Origin: Holothuria scabra
Taxonomy: Eukaryota > Echinodermata > Holothuroidea > Aspidochirotida > Holothuriidae
NCBI GenBank assembly: GCA_037179385.1
Contig: CM074195.1
Span: 9,563,787 to 9,627,786 of the forward strand
Direction: 5' to 3'
Length of the DNA: 64,000 bases
In this document: piece by piece, positions 39,301 through 54,300 of the stretch
Layout of the letters: each line of letters opens with the position of its first letter
Numbering within the stretch: the first letter of the stretch is position 1
Notes under the pieces: generated by a model
The model's input: the letters and a program-made list of their open reading frames with translations, nothing else
Told to the model about the DNA's origin: nothing
Databases searched by the model: none
Program-made: the position numbers and the translations under genes

Positions 39301-42300
39301 GATTAGCAGAAGACGAAAAGAAGGAACCAATACTTAAGATACTGTTTTGCTTTGAGGATCCTTTCTCCTGACAAATATTTCCAGGACCTTTAAAAACAGT
39401 CAAATTCATGACAGGAATTCCCCATTACCTACTCTTACCCGACTTGCCAATAGCAACTCAGGTAAGAAGGATCAGGCCACCTTATTGATTTGGTTGGTCG
39501 AGGCCATCCTATTGGCCCAGCACAGCTTTTCAGTGTGTCATGCATAGGTGACTTTCAACTTGTAAGGTCTCAGAAGTCAAGATGAGTTTCATGTCTGCCA
39601 GGAAGTTGGATTAAACAGAGTTAAAAGATCAGTTGTGTTTGACTTTTTCTAAATTCTGGATAATGGGCATTTCCTGTAATGTTCCACATTTCTGTCTTTT
39701 TTTCAACAAAACAATGTATCTGAATGTTGCAAAATCAGAACAACAAGTCCAATTCCTTAAATTTCCTGAATTTTCCAGGACCTTTAAAAAAATTTCTCAC
39801 TTTCCTTGAGTTTGCAGGCCTGAAAATTTAAATTTTCGTTTTCCCTGACATTCCAGGGTTTTCTTGACCTGCACAAATCTTGTACATAATAATGCTCCTA
39901 GATGCACACTATGAAATCCACACCATTCAACTGATCATTTATACATTTTAGCAGAACATGAATCACCCGACAGTAACTGCGAAGTGTGTTTATTCTGGAA
40001 TCATAGAATACCTTTATCTCAACTATGAATGTAATGCCATTTCTAATGGATGTCTGCAGGTTTAGTTACATTATTCCTTCTTCCCTTACGTAAACTAAGG
40101 TCACCCCATCTGTTATGTCAAGAAGTGTTTCCTAAAACTAACAAGGCGTCTTCACTAATCAACCTAAGCTAGTAAACTTCCTAGTATTAGCTCGTCTTCC
40201 TTTTTGATAGCTTTTTCATCACCTATATTAGAAAGTTCCTCCCTTCAACGCGTTTTTTCGGTTCCTGTTTCATTGATGAAACTGTATTACTATACTTCCT
40301 GTTTGCCTCAAGAAATGAAATAAAATTGTCTGTGTTCGGTATTGCATAAAAAATTGTAAGCCTGAACTGCTATAAATACATACTTGCTGAGTAATAATGT
40401 ATGACCATACAAGTGTACAAACACATAGTGTAGAGTACCAATCTAACACCCTTAGCTAAGTCAAATTGAAAACAAGTGATCATTTCTGAACTCCCTGCTC
40501 TGATCAAGAAAATGCAGAGGACTTTGTAGAGGCATATCTATGGTTCCCCATGTCGTTGCTCACCTGTACCATTGACTCCCATCTCATTGGTCCCCTGTGA
40601 TATGATTCATGATGAAACTTTCCTTCTTACTCTTTGTCACATAGACCTCTGCCTGATTACAACTTTTTGCCACAGGGAGGAAATGAAGCACACTACATAC
40701 ACTTTATATAGTCAGGTTTGGGAACAGCCCTATATTCCGACAACCCTAAATTCCCACACCCCTATAATCCAACAAATCCATTACGTTCCAACACAGGAAT
40801 TGATCCAACACCCCTATGTTCCGACAACTCCATCGTAGATGAACGTATACAGATTGTTGGAACAGAGGGGTGTCGGAATATGGGCAGTCACTGTCAGGTT
40901 TCACATGTCGGTAACTGATTGACAGTAACAAATACATTGAAATACACAAATTATGACGTAACATTTTGGGTTCGCTGACAGGCCAGTCAAGCATGTGTTA
41001 ATTGCTTTTCATGCAGTGTGAACACAATGAAAGCATAGATTATTGTGGGTCAAGATCAAGGAACAAAATCAGATACCAGTTACACCCCACACCACCTTTG
41101 ATCTACTGGGGTGTGTCTATGTTGCACTCTAAAGAAGCAACGTGACAGCATGTTTATCATGTTATTCAGCGTTTCTGGTAGAGAGGGGGAGGGAGGACCA
41201 ATGAGATGGGTTACAAAGGGATAGGGGAATAATTAGATGGAATGCATGAAGACTATTGACAAAGGAGACTAATTATGGGTCAAATCATCCTACTTTGGGG
41301 ACCCATGAGAATGGTAAATAAACAGCAGACCCTCCCCTTGTAGTACCCATATGATCTGAATCAGTGCTGTAGCCATATTCTATACCTTATTTGGAGACGA
41401 GCATCAGGTTGAGGAGGAAGGGGGTCAGACTGCCAGTACTCAATTACACATCTCAAACAATAATGCCCCAACCCCCCCCCCTCTTGGTACAGGCTCTGTA
41501 TGTCAAGAAGCATTCCTCATGATACTCTTGGACTAAACCATAGGCATACAAAGCAATTAAGGGACAGACCCTCCCCAAGTTCAGACAAAAACTCTGTCTC
41601 TAGCAGATTTTCGAAAAACTCCACAAACTTGAACTGACAATAAAGATTTTAGTACCATAGCAATCCCTTAGTCTCAAACCCTCCTTTCTGATTATTCCAA
41701 AATATTCTGCATACAAAATGGGTGCAGCTTAACCAAGCAATACATTTCCAACATAAAATTGCAAGCCTAGATCCATTTGATCTCTAAAAATTTTAAGTCA
41801 TAATCGATGTCACTTAGCTTACCTGACCATAGAATTCCTTCCTGTATATCCTGTGGGTGTCATCTGCTTCTAGAGACAGGTCACAAGGTGCCGATGACAA
41901 GGAGGGTGATAGTGATTTTGTGTCAGGAGATCCCAATCCATCGTCAATTTCGGATGACGTAGCGGATATTCTGTCAAGGTCAATTGTGAGGCTATCTTGT
42001 AATCCATCTGTCCAATAATTTTTATCAGGGGGCAGAATTATTAGAGGATATGGACCGCCCTTCTTCAGCAACTATGATTAAAAAGAAAAGTGGCACATAT
42101 TTTATGCAATGTCAAATTATATTATCATTCAGGTATGAACATTTCAGGTGTTAACATATATGTTAAGAACATTATAAAAAGAAAAGAAAATATAATGAAA
42201 ACATAAAAGAGGCAAGTACCATAATAAAACATATCCCAGAATGCACATTAATGATAATGTGACATTTTTGTCCTGAGAGAGTAGTCGCTATACTACATGA

Positions 42301-45300
42301 AAAAATAAATGTTTCCTATTCCAATTAATAAACAATGAATATCCAATGTTACCACAGTTCAATGTTCCCAAGAGTTGATGTTCCCATTTCGATATTATTT
42401 CGGTGGTTGGTGATGTTTAAAAGGTTTGTTATTCTCAGGGTTCAATGTTCTCACAAATGTCAATGTTTCCAAGGTTTAGGAAAACTGAACCTCCCAAACA
42501 CTGAACCCTTGGAACATTGACATAGCCCTGATTCCAAAACAAACTAACATTGTTGTTGAGAGAGCAATTATCAAGATTTTAAAGACATAATCTGAAACTT
42601 ATGATTCCAAAGAACAGGAGCATACACACACACACATCAATCCTTGAAGAGTGGGTTGGGGTGGGGCAACTGCAGCCCAATGAAAATATTGGGGAGCAAA
42701 CATATCATTTTGCCTTTCAATAATTCAGGCAGATTAAAAATATAACAGTCATAATAAACAAAATATAACATTGTGGTGTCCAGATGACTTTAGTGTCTCA
42801 AGGAAACATCAATTTTAGTGTTTGTGCATGTTGATGTGACTGTGTTTGTATGTTTTTTTCTTGTGTGTGTGTACGTGTGCACTCGTAATGGTGTAGGTGG
42901 ATATGTCATAAACTCTACTCCAGGGTACGATCAATCCAGAGTTCCAGCTGTGGACAAAATTTTCCCCTTCTCATCCACAAACCAGATCCACCCCCTGACA
43001 CATATGTAACTAAAGGCTTAATACTTTGGGGAGAGGAAAATAGGTCAGGTACTAAGAGAAGGGATTGGGGGATGACCAAATTGTACTGTTTTACCTTCAT
43101 GCAAACATATTTATTTATTCACTTTACCATAGATGATTACTTCCTGACAAACATGTTTGTGACTATTTTATTACAAGAGAAGGTCTGATTAAAGTTTTGA
43201 CAGAACAGTATTTTAGGGCAGGTGGCAGGTTTAAGACCTTTTGGGTGCATACATCATGTAAACTTGATCTTTTTTATGAGTTCTGTATCCTTCAGCGAGG
43301 GATTCCCTGTGGTTATAAGAAGTACACACATGTGCTTAGTTTCATTCTCAAGGAGTCCCCTGTGTGTCCACCTCTTTCAAAAGTGTAAGGCCACACTTCC
43401 TGCCTATCTGCAAATTTAATTAAAGCACAGTTGAGTTAGGTGAAGGTGCATACTTCCTGTTTTTGCACCGAAGTAATGATAAACAGCACATGTAGGCCAA
43501 TGTTTGCCAGGAGCAGACAGACATTGGGAGTCATGAATGTCATTACAATGGCAGTTAACTTTGCCTGAAGAGCAGTCACCCCAACTTGAAGTAGTATAGT
43601 AAACTGTCCTAGCAGACTGTCCTGTTTCATGATTGGCTGTTGAAAGTCATGTGACAACAATTTTTTTCTTCAAATGTGAAATTTACTAAAAGTAATACTG
43701 CATGGTTTACCTTGAAGATGCATTACTGCAGTTATAAAATATCATGATATATACTTTGAAGAGAAGAGGAAAAATTGTGATAATTGCTTAAAGTTTGGGG
43801 GGGACCTTTAAATAAATTAGTGGATGTTTTGGGAGAAGGAAGGGGGAGGGGCAATCTCATAAAGCTCTGGGATATTTGCATTTTCTGGTGTCATTTTGAA
43901 AAATCTCAGGAAAAATCTCACGACATGAAATCTTCAAACCAAAAATTTTTAGAGAAATTTGTGCAATGGCTACCACCCCGTCCCCCTCCCTACTCTGATG
44001 GTCCTGACTATGCAGCAAAACAGAACAGAGGATGAGGATTGTTGGAGGCCCAGAGAAGGATGTATGAGGTATCAAGATACCAAAGGATAGGATGGGTTCC
44101 TTGCAATAAATACTTCTCAAAGATACTGCATCAATTGATTTCCTGAATGAAAGGAAGGGTCACAGGGACCATCCTCAGCACTGACAGAAGATAAGAACAG
44201 AAAGGCTAAATGTAATATATTCACATTCAGCATTCCTTTCCTGTTTCCTCACTGGATGGCCTTTCTTTTTGTTCCTCTATTCATAAATTGACAGTATATA
44301 AAGTGTGTTCTGCATTCTACATAGTTCTGGTAAACTCAGGCTGGTAGATCACTTCTTGAGTCACAGAGGAAGAAATTTTGACAGAAAAAGTTGACATGAA
44401 CTTGACATAAGCCTATGTCCCAGCCAATCTTCTCCGCAGATGAGACAGCAACCATTTTGAAAGAAAGAAAGTAAAGAAATGCCTCCTTTTACCCTTTTTG
44501 GAAAAGGCCTGGAGGGTGCTAAACATGTATTTTTGTTCATTTGCCTCACAATAAGCATATATTGTATCTTACCTCCTGTATCCTTTCTGTGTTGGTCTGT
44601 TTCTGTACTCTCTTTGGTTTAGGGGAAGGTGTACTGAAAGAGTTCTAGAAAATGTGAGAAAATAAAATTGAAACCTCAGTAAATACTGCAAATGTTAAGT
44701 ATTTGCAACCCACCTCAGACACCGATCTGGACATTCCGAAAGGTAGGGGCAGGGGTGTGAGGGAGTTGCAGTGCTAATTTTCCATATGTTTTATTGTTGA
44801 TGTGGCAAAAAAGAGGGCTAAGGCCATAAAAGCCACCCCCCCTCCCTGATCTGCCCTTGTATCTTAACACACTATAGCATGGTCAAATTGTAGCCAATAC
44901 TGCAATGTTTTGCAATCAAAAAAAGACATTTATACCGAAATATAGCAATTTTAATACTAAAATAAAAGTCATGTGACAGGAAAAAATATACAGAGGAGAG
45001 GAGACACTACTCTCTTTTAACAGGTCTTACTTGTAAGGTAAATGAGGTAAGAATCGTAAAGATTAAATTGTAGATTTCCCCTCAAAATTTGGCTGCCATG
45101 CATGTTTTACTTCTGTCTGTATATTCCCTGTTACAATACAAGGTCATAAAGTTAAGAGGAAGTATCGCTCATGTTAAACCAGAGTATAAACTTCCTATAG
45201 GAAATGCCACAGGGTGAGATTCTTGGCAATACTACTTCATCCCAACTATTTTACCAGTGGGAGGTGACAAATTGTATTTAAAACCAGAAATAGTAATATT

Positions 45301-48300
45301 AAATCTCTTTCGGATTTGCCTTCCCATTATCATCCTTTAATTTCAGTATGTGGGACAAGCTAGTACTGTGACTTCAAGATTTACTATAGCACCTTACTAG
45401 TATGCCTAAAGCTCCTTCTACATGCTAACATCTCTGTGATATCAATTTGGTCCCACAGCAGCCTGTTGACTTCATCGCCAGTGAACATTCCACAGTAGAT
45501 GGACTGTCCAATAGTAGTAATAGGGGAAGTAGGTACCACCGTAATGGGTTATTAGTCCTTCAGGTTAACATACAAAATCTATTCTTCCCTGTCTTAGATT
45601 AGGTTTGATGGGGTTTCTTGTTTAAATTGAAACCTAGCAGCACCATGAGGTCTATTTCCCAATTGTGGGGCACTGGGTTGTTATCCCTACTGAATTACCT
45701 AAGGAGAGCATCAAGAACAACAGCAGTAGGTTCCATCTTTTAAGTCTTTGGTATGACCCAACCTGGAAATTAAACTCTGACCTTTCACATCAAGGCAGAT
45801 GCTTTACCAACTAGACTGCACATCTTATGTACCAATATAAATATTTCAATCTCATTCCACATAGACAGATGCATGGGACAGTGTTAATCCCCCCCCCCCC
45901 CACTTTTTCATGAGGACCAGACAGGACACCTTATGTTATACATGTACAACTAAATGAAATAGGGGTGGAGGCAGAGAGAACGCAAAGGGGAGTAACAAAC
46001 AGGATGAATAACACATAAAGAATTTCAACAATGCAAAGAACAAACTTCTGTTTGTGTGAAAATGACTTTCTCCTCCTTCTCCTCCTCCCCCTCCCCCCTC
46101 CTCCGCCTGCACCCACGGCACTTTTCTGAGCTGAAATGAACTCCCCACCTTACCCCTGAAGGCTTAGACCTGCTCACCATTGCCATTCATTGAAAAGTGC
46201 AATATTTGCTTTTTGTGCATGCAATGGAACTGTGTGTTTACATCACCTAGTAGTACCATGGAAGTACTAGTACATTCTCTTTGAGAGCATGCATGCTCTT
46301 ACCACTCACCTGAAATACGGCCGGCAAAGAACATCTCTGTTCATCTAAGCGATCACTCTGAAAGAAAACAAAATGATAAAAAATGTTATGATACTGTTCC
46401 AATTGATTTTAACATAATACTACTAACTCTGTGGTTGAATATGACTGTTGGAGTGACTTTTGGAATACACCAATATTTAAAGGTCAAGAGCAGTTACTCC
46501 CGGCCAACTTGTTGTGAAGTGACAGCTAACTCTTATCATTTTCTTCTTCTTTCTTTTTATATTTCATAACATTTGTCATAACATATTAGGACTTCAATAA
46601 TGCATATTCAAGGTAAACCCAACAGTTACAGTACCTCCTTGTAAATTTAATATTTGAAGAGAAAAAAAATTATTGTCACATGACTCCCAAGAGCCAATCA
46701 TGAAACAGGATAGTCTACTCTTTGCAACAACAGCAGTCCTGTATGGGTACATACCTCTAAGGTACAGGAATGGCTGCTATTGTTTTAAGGGGAGGGGAAA
46801 GGGTCAGGACTAAAAATAACCAACAGCACTGGCAGCCATGGCTGTCAGGTCTTTGCTGATGGTTGTTGTGCCACCAAAAATGTCCTACAGTATAACACAG
46901 ATCTATAGCAAAATTGTTCATTTTTGCTGTCCTCTTTTGCAAACTTATTTCTAGCCACAAAGGGTGATAGGTACATTTTTTTCTTTTTAAAACGTACTTA
47001 GAAACGAGCATGTTGTAACAAATAGACAGCTCAAACCGGCCAGACAAAAACACAAACTCTAACCATTAACCATCCATGCACAAAACAGGGAACCAAAAGG
47101 TTTGCAACAAACAAAAAAGATGCTCCAACCCTACCCCAGCACCCAAACAACACGCCAACTCATCCACAACCAACCATTTTGAACATCAACCCCACATCAA
47201 CCCCAAAGACAACAAAAAACAAGATCAGATTTGGTCCAATATTTTTATGTTTATCACATTAAACTGCAGAATTCTGAGAGTATCGTGGTAAGCTGTAGCC
47301 ACTCTAAAAAAGGTCTATTACAGAAATGACTTAAGTTATTGGAACAAGGCAATCACACAGTCACAACAGAATTTGTTAGTAAAAAGCAACTTTAAAACAG
47401 TAATATTATAATATTTATAACATTGATCTGTTTTATTTCTAAAAATGCCAATAATTGACTGTTTCTAAATATAAATTGCTACATGACATATCTGACTTTA
47501 AGAATGATAATACAAATAGCAATGGCACAAAAGCTCTAAATCAGCAATGGTCAAACCAGTACTAATTAAACCTTTCAGACAAAATCTTCCCCATTCAGAT
47601 TAAACGATTTGTTCACATAAATGAAGCCCCTAGACAGCATCCTGGGTGAACAAAGACATTAAAGGTTGACTTGTGGCAAGCACTATCAGGAATTTCCTGA
47701 CCAATAACTTCCCAACAACTGTTTGTTGAAAATTAGACCTATTATATGGAAAAGAATAGAATGATTGGATAACAGGATTTGAGGAGTAATCTGTTTGGCT
47801 GGCTAGTGGTTTGGCGAGTAAAGTCTGGCAGACTGTGATGACCACAAATATATAAATAGTGGCCTCTCTGTTTTGGACTTTTGACCAAAGGCATTGACCA
47901 AAAGGGCAATTTAGGTCTGAATAATTCCTAGGTGAGTCAGTCAGTGTACTATTGTTTCCCATTCAAGAGGTATCAGAAATTCAGTACATGAAAAATGTGA
48001 GAGACTGAGCAGTTATACTACTAGTGGGTTACCCTCAGCTCAGTATTTATAGCATTGATTTTATCCATTTCATGTATCACTTTCAATAAATGTGCAATAT
48101 TTGATCACTTTTTGTGTGATATTTTACTTATCTATGTCAATAAATAATTAAACAAAAAATATTACTTGAAGGGCATGAGAAGTCTCCACATATTAAAGTA
48201 ACATTGTCGGCTGTCCTGTTTCATGATTGGCTCTTTGGAGTCATGTGACAATATTTTTTTTCCTCAAATATGACATTTAATTAGTAGTCCACTTACCTTA

Positions 48301-51300
48301 AATATGCAATATTGAAGTACTAAAATATTATGAAAGAAGCTTTGAAGGGCAAAGGAAAGTTGTAAGATTTAGCTGTTGCTTCAGAACAAGTTTGGGGGTC
48401 ACTGCTCTTGCCCTGTAAGTGTGAAAATTCCACAAACCCATTCTTATCTTAACATGTGCCTTAACTCATGTGCTACTATAAAGTAATTTAAGACCCAAAC
48501 ATTACTCATAACTATTCCAGCCTTCTAAAAATATTCCTCAGATCAGGCTGAGTGCTTTTCAATCTCCTTTACACCATAATTTAAAGGGTAAATGCAATCA
48601 AGCCAACTTGAATTAATGCAGTAGACTATCCTATTTCATGATTGGCTCTTGAGAATCTGTGACGATTTTCCTCCTCCTTTGTGAAATTTATGAGGAGTAA
48701 CTATTTTGAATTTCCAATATCTACAAGCTGATGTGTCATGAAAGTATTTGGAAGAGATATAAGAAAATTGTGAACATGTGATATCCAGCTGTTATTTTAA
48801 AATAGGTTTGGGGATCAGACTACTCTTGCCCTACAAACACCTAAAGCATTGTAGTTAAGCATTTCAAATAGCAGTTATATATTTAAACAACAACTTTCAA
48901 GTCTGCACCTCTCAATATTTCACAAAAATTTATCCAAACACTGTTCATTGGACTTCATGCAAATCAGGTATGCAAGCTCGACATCATGAACAATAATCTT
49001 TGAACCAATTATTCAAATTAACTTTCAACAAATAGCTACCCATTCTCAATTTAACTTCCCCCCATCTTATTTTTGACTCAGCAACACAAACCAAACATAA
49101 TAAATCCTTGAAAATGATGTTATTTTTAGATTTAATGAGTAATTCAGACTGCAAAATATGAATTTTTTATAACTTTTTAGGCACATGGGAGCTGTGACTC
49201 AGTGAAATAATTTCCATGGGCCTTTGTAAGTTTATGTCCAAGGTAGACAACCGAGATGCTGCAAATACAGCCTAATACTTGCACTTTTAATAAACCAAAG
49301 GAAGTTATTAACATTGTCACCTTGCCTTCCAGAGAAATTGTCTCCGGTTTGAAGGAGTTCAAGGTTTTATCACAAATTAACTTCTGTTCGCTAACATTAC
49401 TGAATACTCCATGATGATGCAGTCCAGCCAAACAAGGAGACAAATTTTGCAGATTTGGCTAATAATCATGATCATCATGGTACAGGGAAGCCATAAAAAA
49501 CATACTTTCCATTGTTTATTTTTTATTCATGCCCTAGTTTTAAGGATTTGTTTTTGAGTTTGGGGTTGATCTAAAAGTTGAAAGAAACACTGCACTTTTG
49601 GAAGAGAAAAGTTTTGTGTACTCTAAAAAAAAAATGAAATCACATATCCACAATGGTAGAGATTCAAAATGTGCCCAGCTGGCTTAATATTTACGAAAAA
49701 CAGTTCTTTCAGAGTGAAATGTGGTGAGTTGTTATGAACCATGTCATTTGGTGACCCTGCTGCCCAGGAAGCAGGCCACATTTCTTGTGAATCTAAATTT
49801 ACACTCACTGAACAGATTAAGAACCCACTAAGGAAATCCTTTAGTACAGGCCCAATCTAGCACTGCATTATGAGTCATTACATGGAAATGCTTAAGACAG
49901 ACTTGGATCTCCCTAAGTAAATTTTAACAGCCTTATGTCACATCAATCTCCTTTAAAGTAACAGATATCTGTCTCCAGTTGCAACTACGCAGATGACAGG
50001 CACCCTAGCTGATATTAATTCTCCCCTAAAAGCTCATTTGAGCTCTTGTACATATTTACTCCACAACGTTAATTGTACTTAAATTTACAAAGGCACCATG
50101 TTGGCCAGTCTTTCCTATCAAGTAGACTAGCATCTTCGGACAGACAGAAAAATTCATAAAGGACAATACAGAGTGAAAATTGGGTGCGGATTTTGACACT
50201 GTTTAGAAGCTGTTAAACTAAAATTATCTCCATTCACTGTAAAACACAATCATATCACACAATTCATCACAAAATCTGTCAACTAATTTGTACAGAAACT
50301 ACACTTTTTGAAAGGATTTAATGCCATAACTATTGACAAATTTCAAATCTATCAGCTGTTGAACACATCCAACTGCACTAGATTTTATTTTTGGCTTGGA
50401 GACAAACCAGTAACAAGCTTTATTCAGACCTACAAAAGTGCTGCTATTATACAGGAACTCTGCATATAACAGTCTTATTTTATACCAACTAAGTTACTAT
50501 TTTTCCCTGAATTCTTGACACTTTTTGCAAATTAATTCATTTTTTTTTTGTTGGAGTCCAATCCTAACTACACTTTCATAAAAAGCAACTGAATATAAGA
50601 TTCTGGCAACTTCTGTTTTATGCTTCTTTTAATCCTCCTACACCCCCTTCCCCCCCCCCCCCCCCCAATACTATCCCTGCAAATAGCATGCACTCTCTCC
50701 ACATTTGCATGTGCTTTCAACTTGAAAAAATAAACAGACATGACGACTATGACTGTGCATAGCAAAGGCAGCTGGAGAGATTTGCTTCACTCCTAAGAGT
50801 ATGTTATACTTCATCCAAAATAATCTTTGTAGCATATTGATCTATTTCCCTACAGTCGTTGGTCTTTTTTCCAACATCTGTCTCCAAATCTTTCGTAAAC
50901 AGATTTCTGGCCACCTAGAGACTGACTTTACTTTTTTCTTTTCAGATTCTTCTGATCCTAGACTCCTTCTTTTGATCCCATCTGCCCACCACAGGTAGAT
51001 TTTCCAATTCTTAAAGATATTTACTGTCTATCCTGGCTACCGGATTTGGTCGTTCTTCAAAATATCCACTTAGATATTCAAAATGTTTAAAAGCAGCCAG
51101 AGTTGTCAGATCAATGACTTGAGAAGTGCTCCCTTCATGAAACAGAAGAGGTTCTGTTAGCGTAGTCTGCTAACCCCTGTAAGCTTTCAGCTTAAATATT
51201 TGGGTCATGTCCTAATTCCTCCATTTACAATGGCCACTTTAAGTCAAGGCAGCTAATGAAAGACTCGTTTTGAATTTTTTCCTACCATCACTGCTGTACA

Positions 51301-54300
51301 CGTTTCTTGTCCTGTGGGTTTTAAGTTTTATCAAGCTGCAAGTGAACACACGCATGACTGACTTGACAAAAAAATTAACTTTATTTCCTGGTTAAATGTG
51401 AAATCTCAAGAAAGCAAAATGACCACACCCTTTGGAAGATTGTTAACTTTTATTTGAAAGACTTGTACATATTAGCACACATTTTAAGGGAATAGCAACA
51501 CAAATTACTTTGATAGGAGTTCCAGTTTAGGTTAAACTGGAACACTGTTGTGGAGGTACTATGATAAGTGAGAAATGATTGAATATTTACAGAATACACT
51601 CAGGAATGTTATGCTTGGCTCAAAATGAGTCAAATACTGTAGAATTAGGCTTTGCAAATGCATGCAAGGCAGTTTATATGTAATTATATTTCCAAATGAC
51701 AGGACATAGCTAAAATTGCATGTGCAGCATGTTTCAATTTTCAGACTGCTGTTGCACTTCAGAAGAACCAGAGAGTTATCTATCCCTACCGATACTTATT
51801 TTCCTAAGAATTGGGGTTGTCTAGCTCAGGTCTGGCTTAAATTTTGTTAGAAAACATGACAACATTATAAAATAGGGGATGCATTTTAAAAAACACCACA
51901 TAGACTATGAATGCATTCTTCACAAGCAACTGAACCACACAACTTGAACATCAATGCATGCGACGCGTACTGTAGTTCATTGGCCTCTTAAAGTTGCGTG
52001 CCTTTCTTTGCTATTATCACAAGTATAATGTGTCTCATACATGTATACCAAATCTTACCAGCAAAAATTCACATCAAATACATTAAATATGCCAAGATTT
52101 ATTTGAAGGTTACAGAGAGCTATGCTGTAAAGTCAGAATTGATACACTCTTGCAGATCTCATAATGAGACTACAGGAAAACATAATTCAAATAGAGCCCA
52201 GCTGTATTCAAATCATTCATGGTACGATGCCTTTTAATAGGGTAATTAAAAATAAATCTGAAAATTTATTCATAAATTCAATAGGAAGGTAAGCTGGTGT
52301 CTATTTAGTAGGGAGAGGAAATTATGTTTTTTGCTTGCCGCTGGTATGAAAAAGGACTGTGATTTATGTCAGCACCAAAGCTGTATACATTTTATAATAG
52401 CACATTCTCATAATTAGGGAAGTCCTATTTGCAGCTTTTCCTGCAAAGCTGAGGTACTTTAGCTCTTACTCCTGGTTTTCCTAACCACTTTATACATGAT
52501 CTAAAATGATTAAAGAATAGATTGCAAAGCCAAGTGTGTAGGCTATCTGCAGTGAGCTGCAGTGTAGCGGGCTGATGTTACCTGTAGTCGACACTTGTAC
52601 CTTTATAGCTTTGCACCCTACTTTTTTGTTTCTGCAGACAGACAGACAATTACAGAATCCTCCATAACCAATCAAAATTCTTGCATATCAATCATATGAC
52701 ACACTCCAAAATGGTGTTTCGTAGTAAGTTAGTAGCCTATTTTTTTTTTTTTTTTTTGTGTGAACTTAGATCATGATTCCTCTTGGGTCACATGACTTCT
52801 ACCTAACTTCTTTGAGGCTCAGTCCAAACCATGGTTTAAAACAGAACTTTGCCCATCAGTCTAGCCAATATTAGTACAAATGTACACACACCAAAAAAAA
52901 AAAAAAAACAACAGAGTGACCTTAAGCCGTGTTCCCATTTGATCCAGGGAGGTGGATCTTGATCTACCGAAGTGGATCAACATCAGTTACCTTGATCGAG
53001 ATCCGCGTTCCCATTTGAGTGAGCGCGGTAGATCAAACGTGTTTTATGAACACATTGCGCAGGCGCGAAAAGGTCACCAATGTTTACAAGTCGGCCTGCC
53101 ATGCATTTCGTATCAATGTATCACAAAAACATACATGAGTGTAACCGGAGATCCAGGGTCACTTGATCTACCGATGTGTTCCCATTACAAACTTTGATCC
53201 AGCGCGGTGGATCTTGATCTACCCCGAACGGTCGATCAAAATCGGTGGATCTTGATCTTGAGTGAGTGTTGTTGATCTGCGTTCCCATTAGTGTTTGATC
53301 CACCTCGGTAGATCAAGATCCACCTCCCTGGATCAAATGGGAACACGGCTTTAGTCACTCTCTAATACAGTGAAAGGGGTCAATTGACTCCAAGAAGAAT
53401 GAAATTCATTTCAAGAAAAGTGAAAATTCACTCTTCAACAAGTGTCTCCAGGGATCTTTCTTTTTTTAAGAGTCATGGTGCCAGTGGGCACTCCATCAAG
53501 AGTGAAACTTCAATCTTTTGCAGTAAATTTCACTCTTTTTAGAGCAAATTTTCACTCTTTTGGAATAAACTTTTATAACTTTCACTCTTGCAACAAGTGA
53601 AATTTCACTCAATTAAATTTTTAGGGTGCAGTTTCATCATTGTGAGGGTTTCTTGGTTCATTTTTCCCACTTTCTTTGTGTGGAGGTATAGACTTAGCAT
53701 CCGTCAACAGCAGCAAATTGTGCAGAAACAACTTACCTGTACTCTCTCCAGGAACTCAAAGAAATCGAGGTCAGCTGTGGAGCTCTGTAAATAAGAGAAA
53801 AGTGCATTGTTCTTGCTATTGTGTCGGCCAGGTGGATTGCATATCTTTTGTGAGAAAGTAATGCAAAGTGCAAAAAGATTATAACAGAATCGAGAGGGTC
53901 AACACTCCCAGTTTCTCTTTTTCATATTGTTTTATTTGCAAAAAACTATAGTTCATATCCAGTAAGGGGCCTACACATTGGTTTTAATGGCGGGAAAAGG
54001 GTTCTAAGTGATACAGCAAATTTTGCTGAGTCACCATTAAGACATATCAAACTCTGATTGCAATGCAACGTACACTACAATCATAAGCAACTGCTTAACA
54101 GAAGAAAAGTGATTAAGATTCACTGGAATGAGAGAAGGGAATAATAAATTCCTGATTACCTTCAATTTCTGAACAACTCCTCCCCCTTCCCATCACCACC
54201 CCATCCCCCTCTCCCTATTCCTCTTTCCACACAGAAAACTACTCTTATTCATGCTTTTTAATTCAGATATAGAATTATTTAAAGCATGCAAATGTCATTA

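Larger units (their letters stand above)
33876..41822. other. RAP1GAP introns between exons 7 and 5
   Basis: Exon 6 sits at 35846-35949. Repeats: family A (34520-34755), D (36137-36506), C (36813-37111), a hairpin MITE (37499-37791), C (38980-39232), family I (39760-39895) and D with a nested element (40609-41152). The 37.8-38.9 kb and 39.9-40.6 kb parts are unassigned. Confidence 0.6.
42072..53736. other. RAP1GAP introns between exons 5 and 2
   Basis: Exons 4 and 3 sit at 44573-44644 and 46310-46357. Repeats: family B (42340-42528), A (43561-43812, 46479-46742, 48207-48416, 48581-48833), SINE (45651-45825), a pyrimidine-rich tract (46068-46108), a C-run (50648-50666), a GATC-rich element (52925-53350) and a CACTCTT repeat (53371-53631). 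The 48.9-52.7 kb stretch shows nothing recognisable apart from the C-run. Confidence 0.6.

Noticed and set aside
38936..39409. 157-codon open frame on the - strand, the longest unassigned one
   Set aside because: It runs antisense through a family C repeat copy, has no recognisable motif, and other copies of the repeat do not keep it open.
47630..47962. 110-codon frame on the - strand
   Set aside because: It has no motif, repeat support or splice context consistent with RAP1GAP, and looks random.
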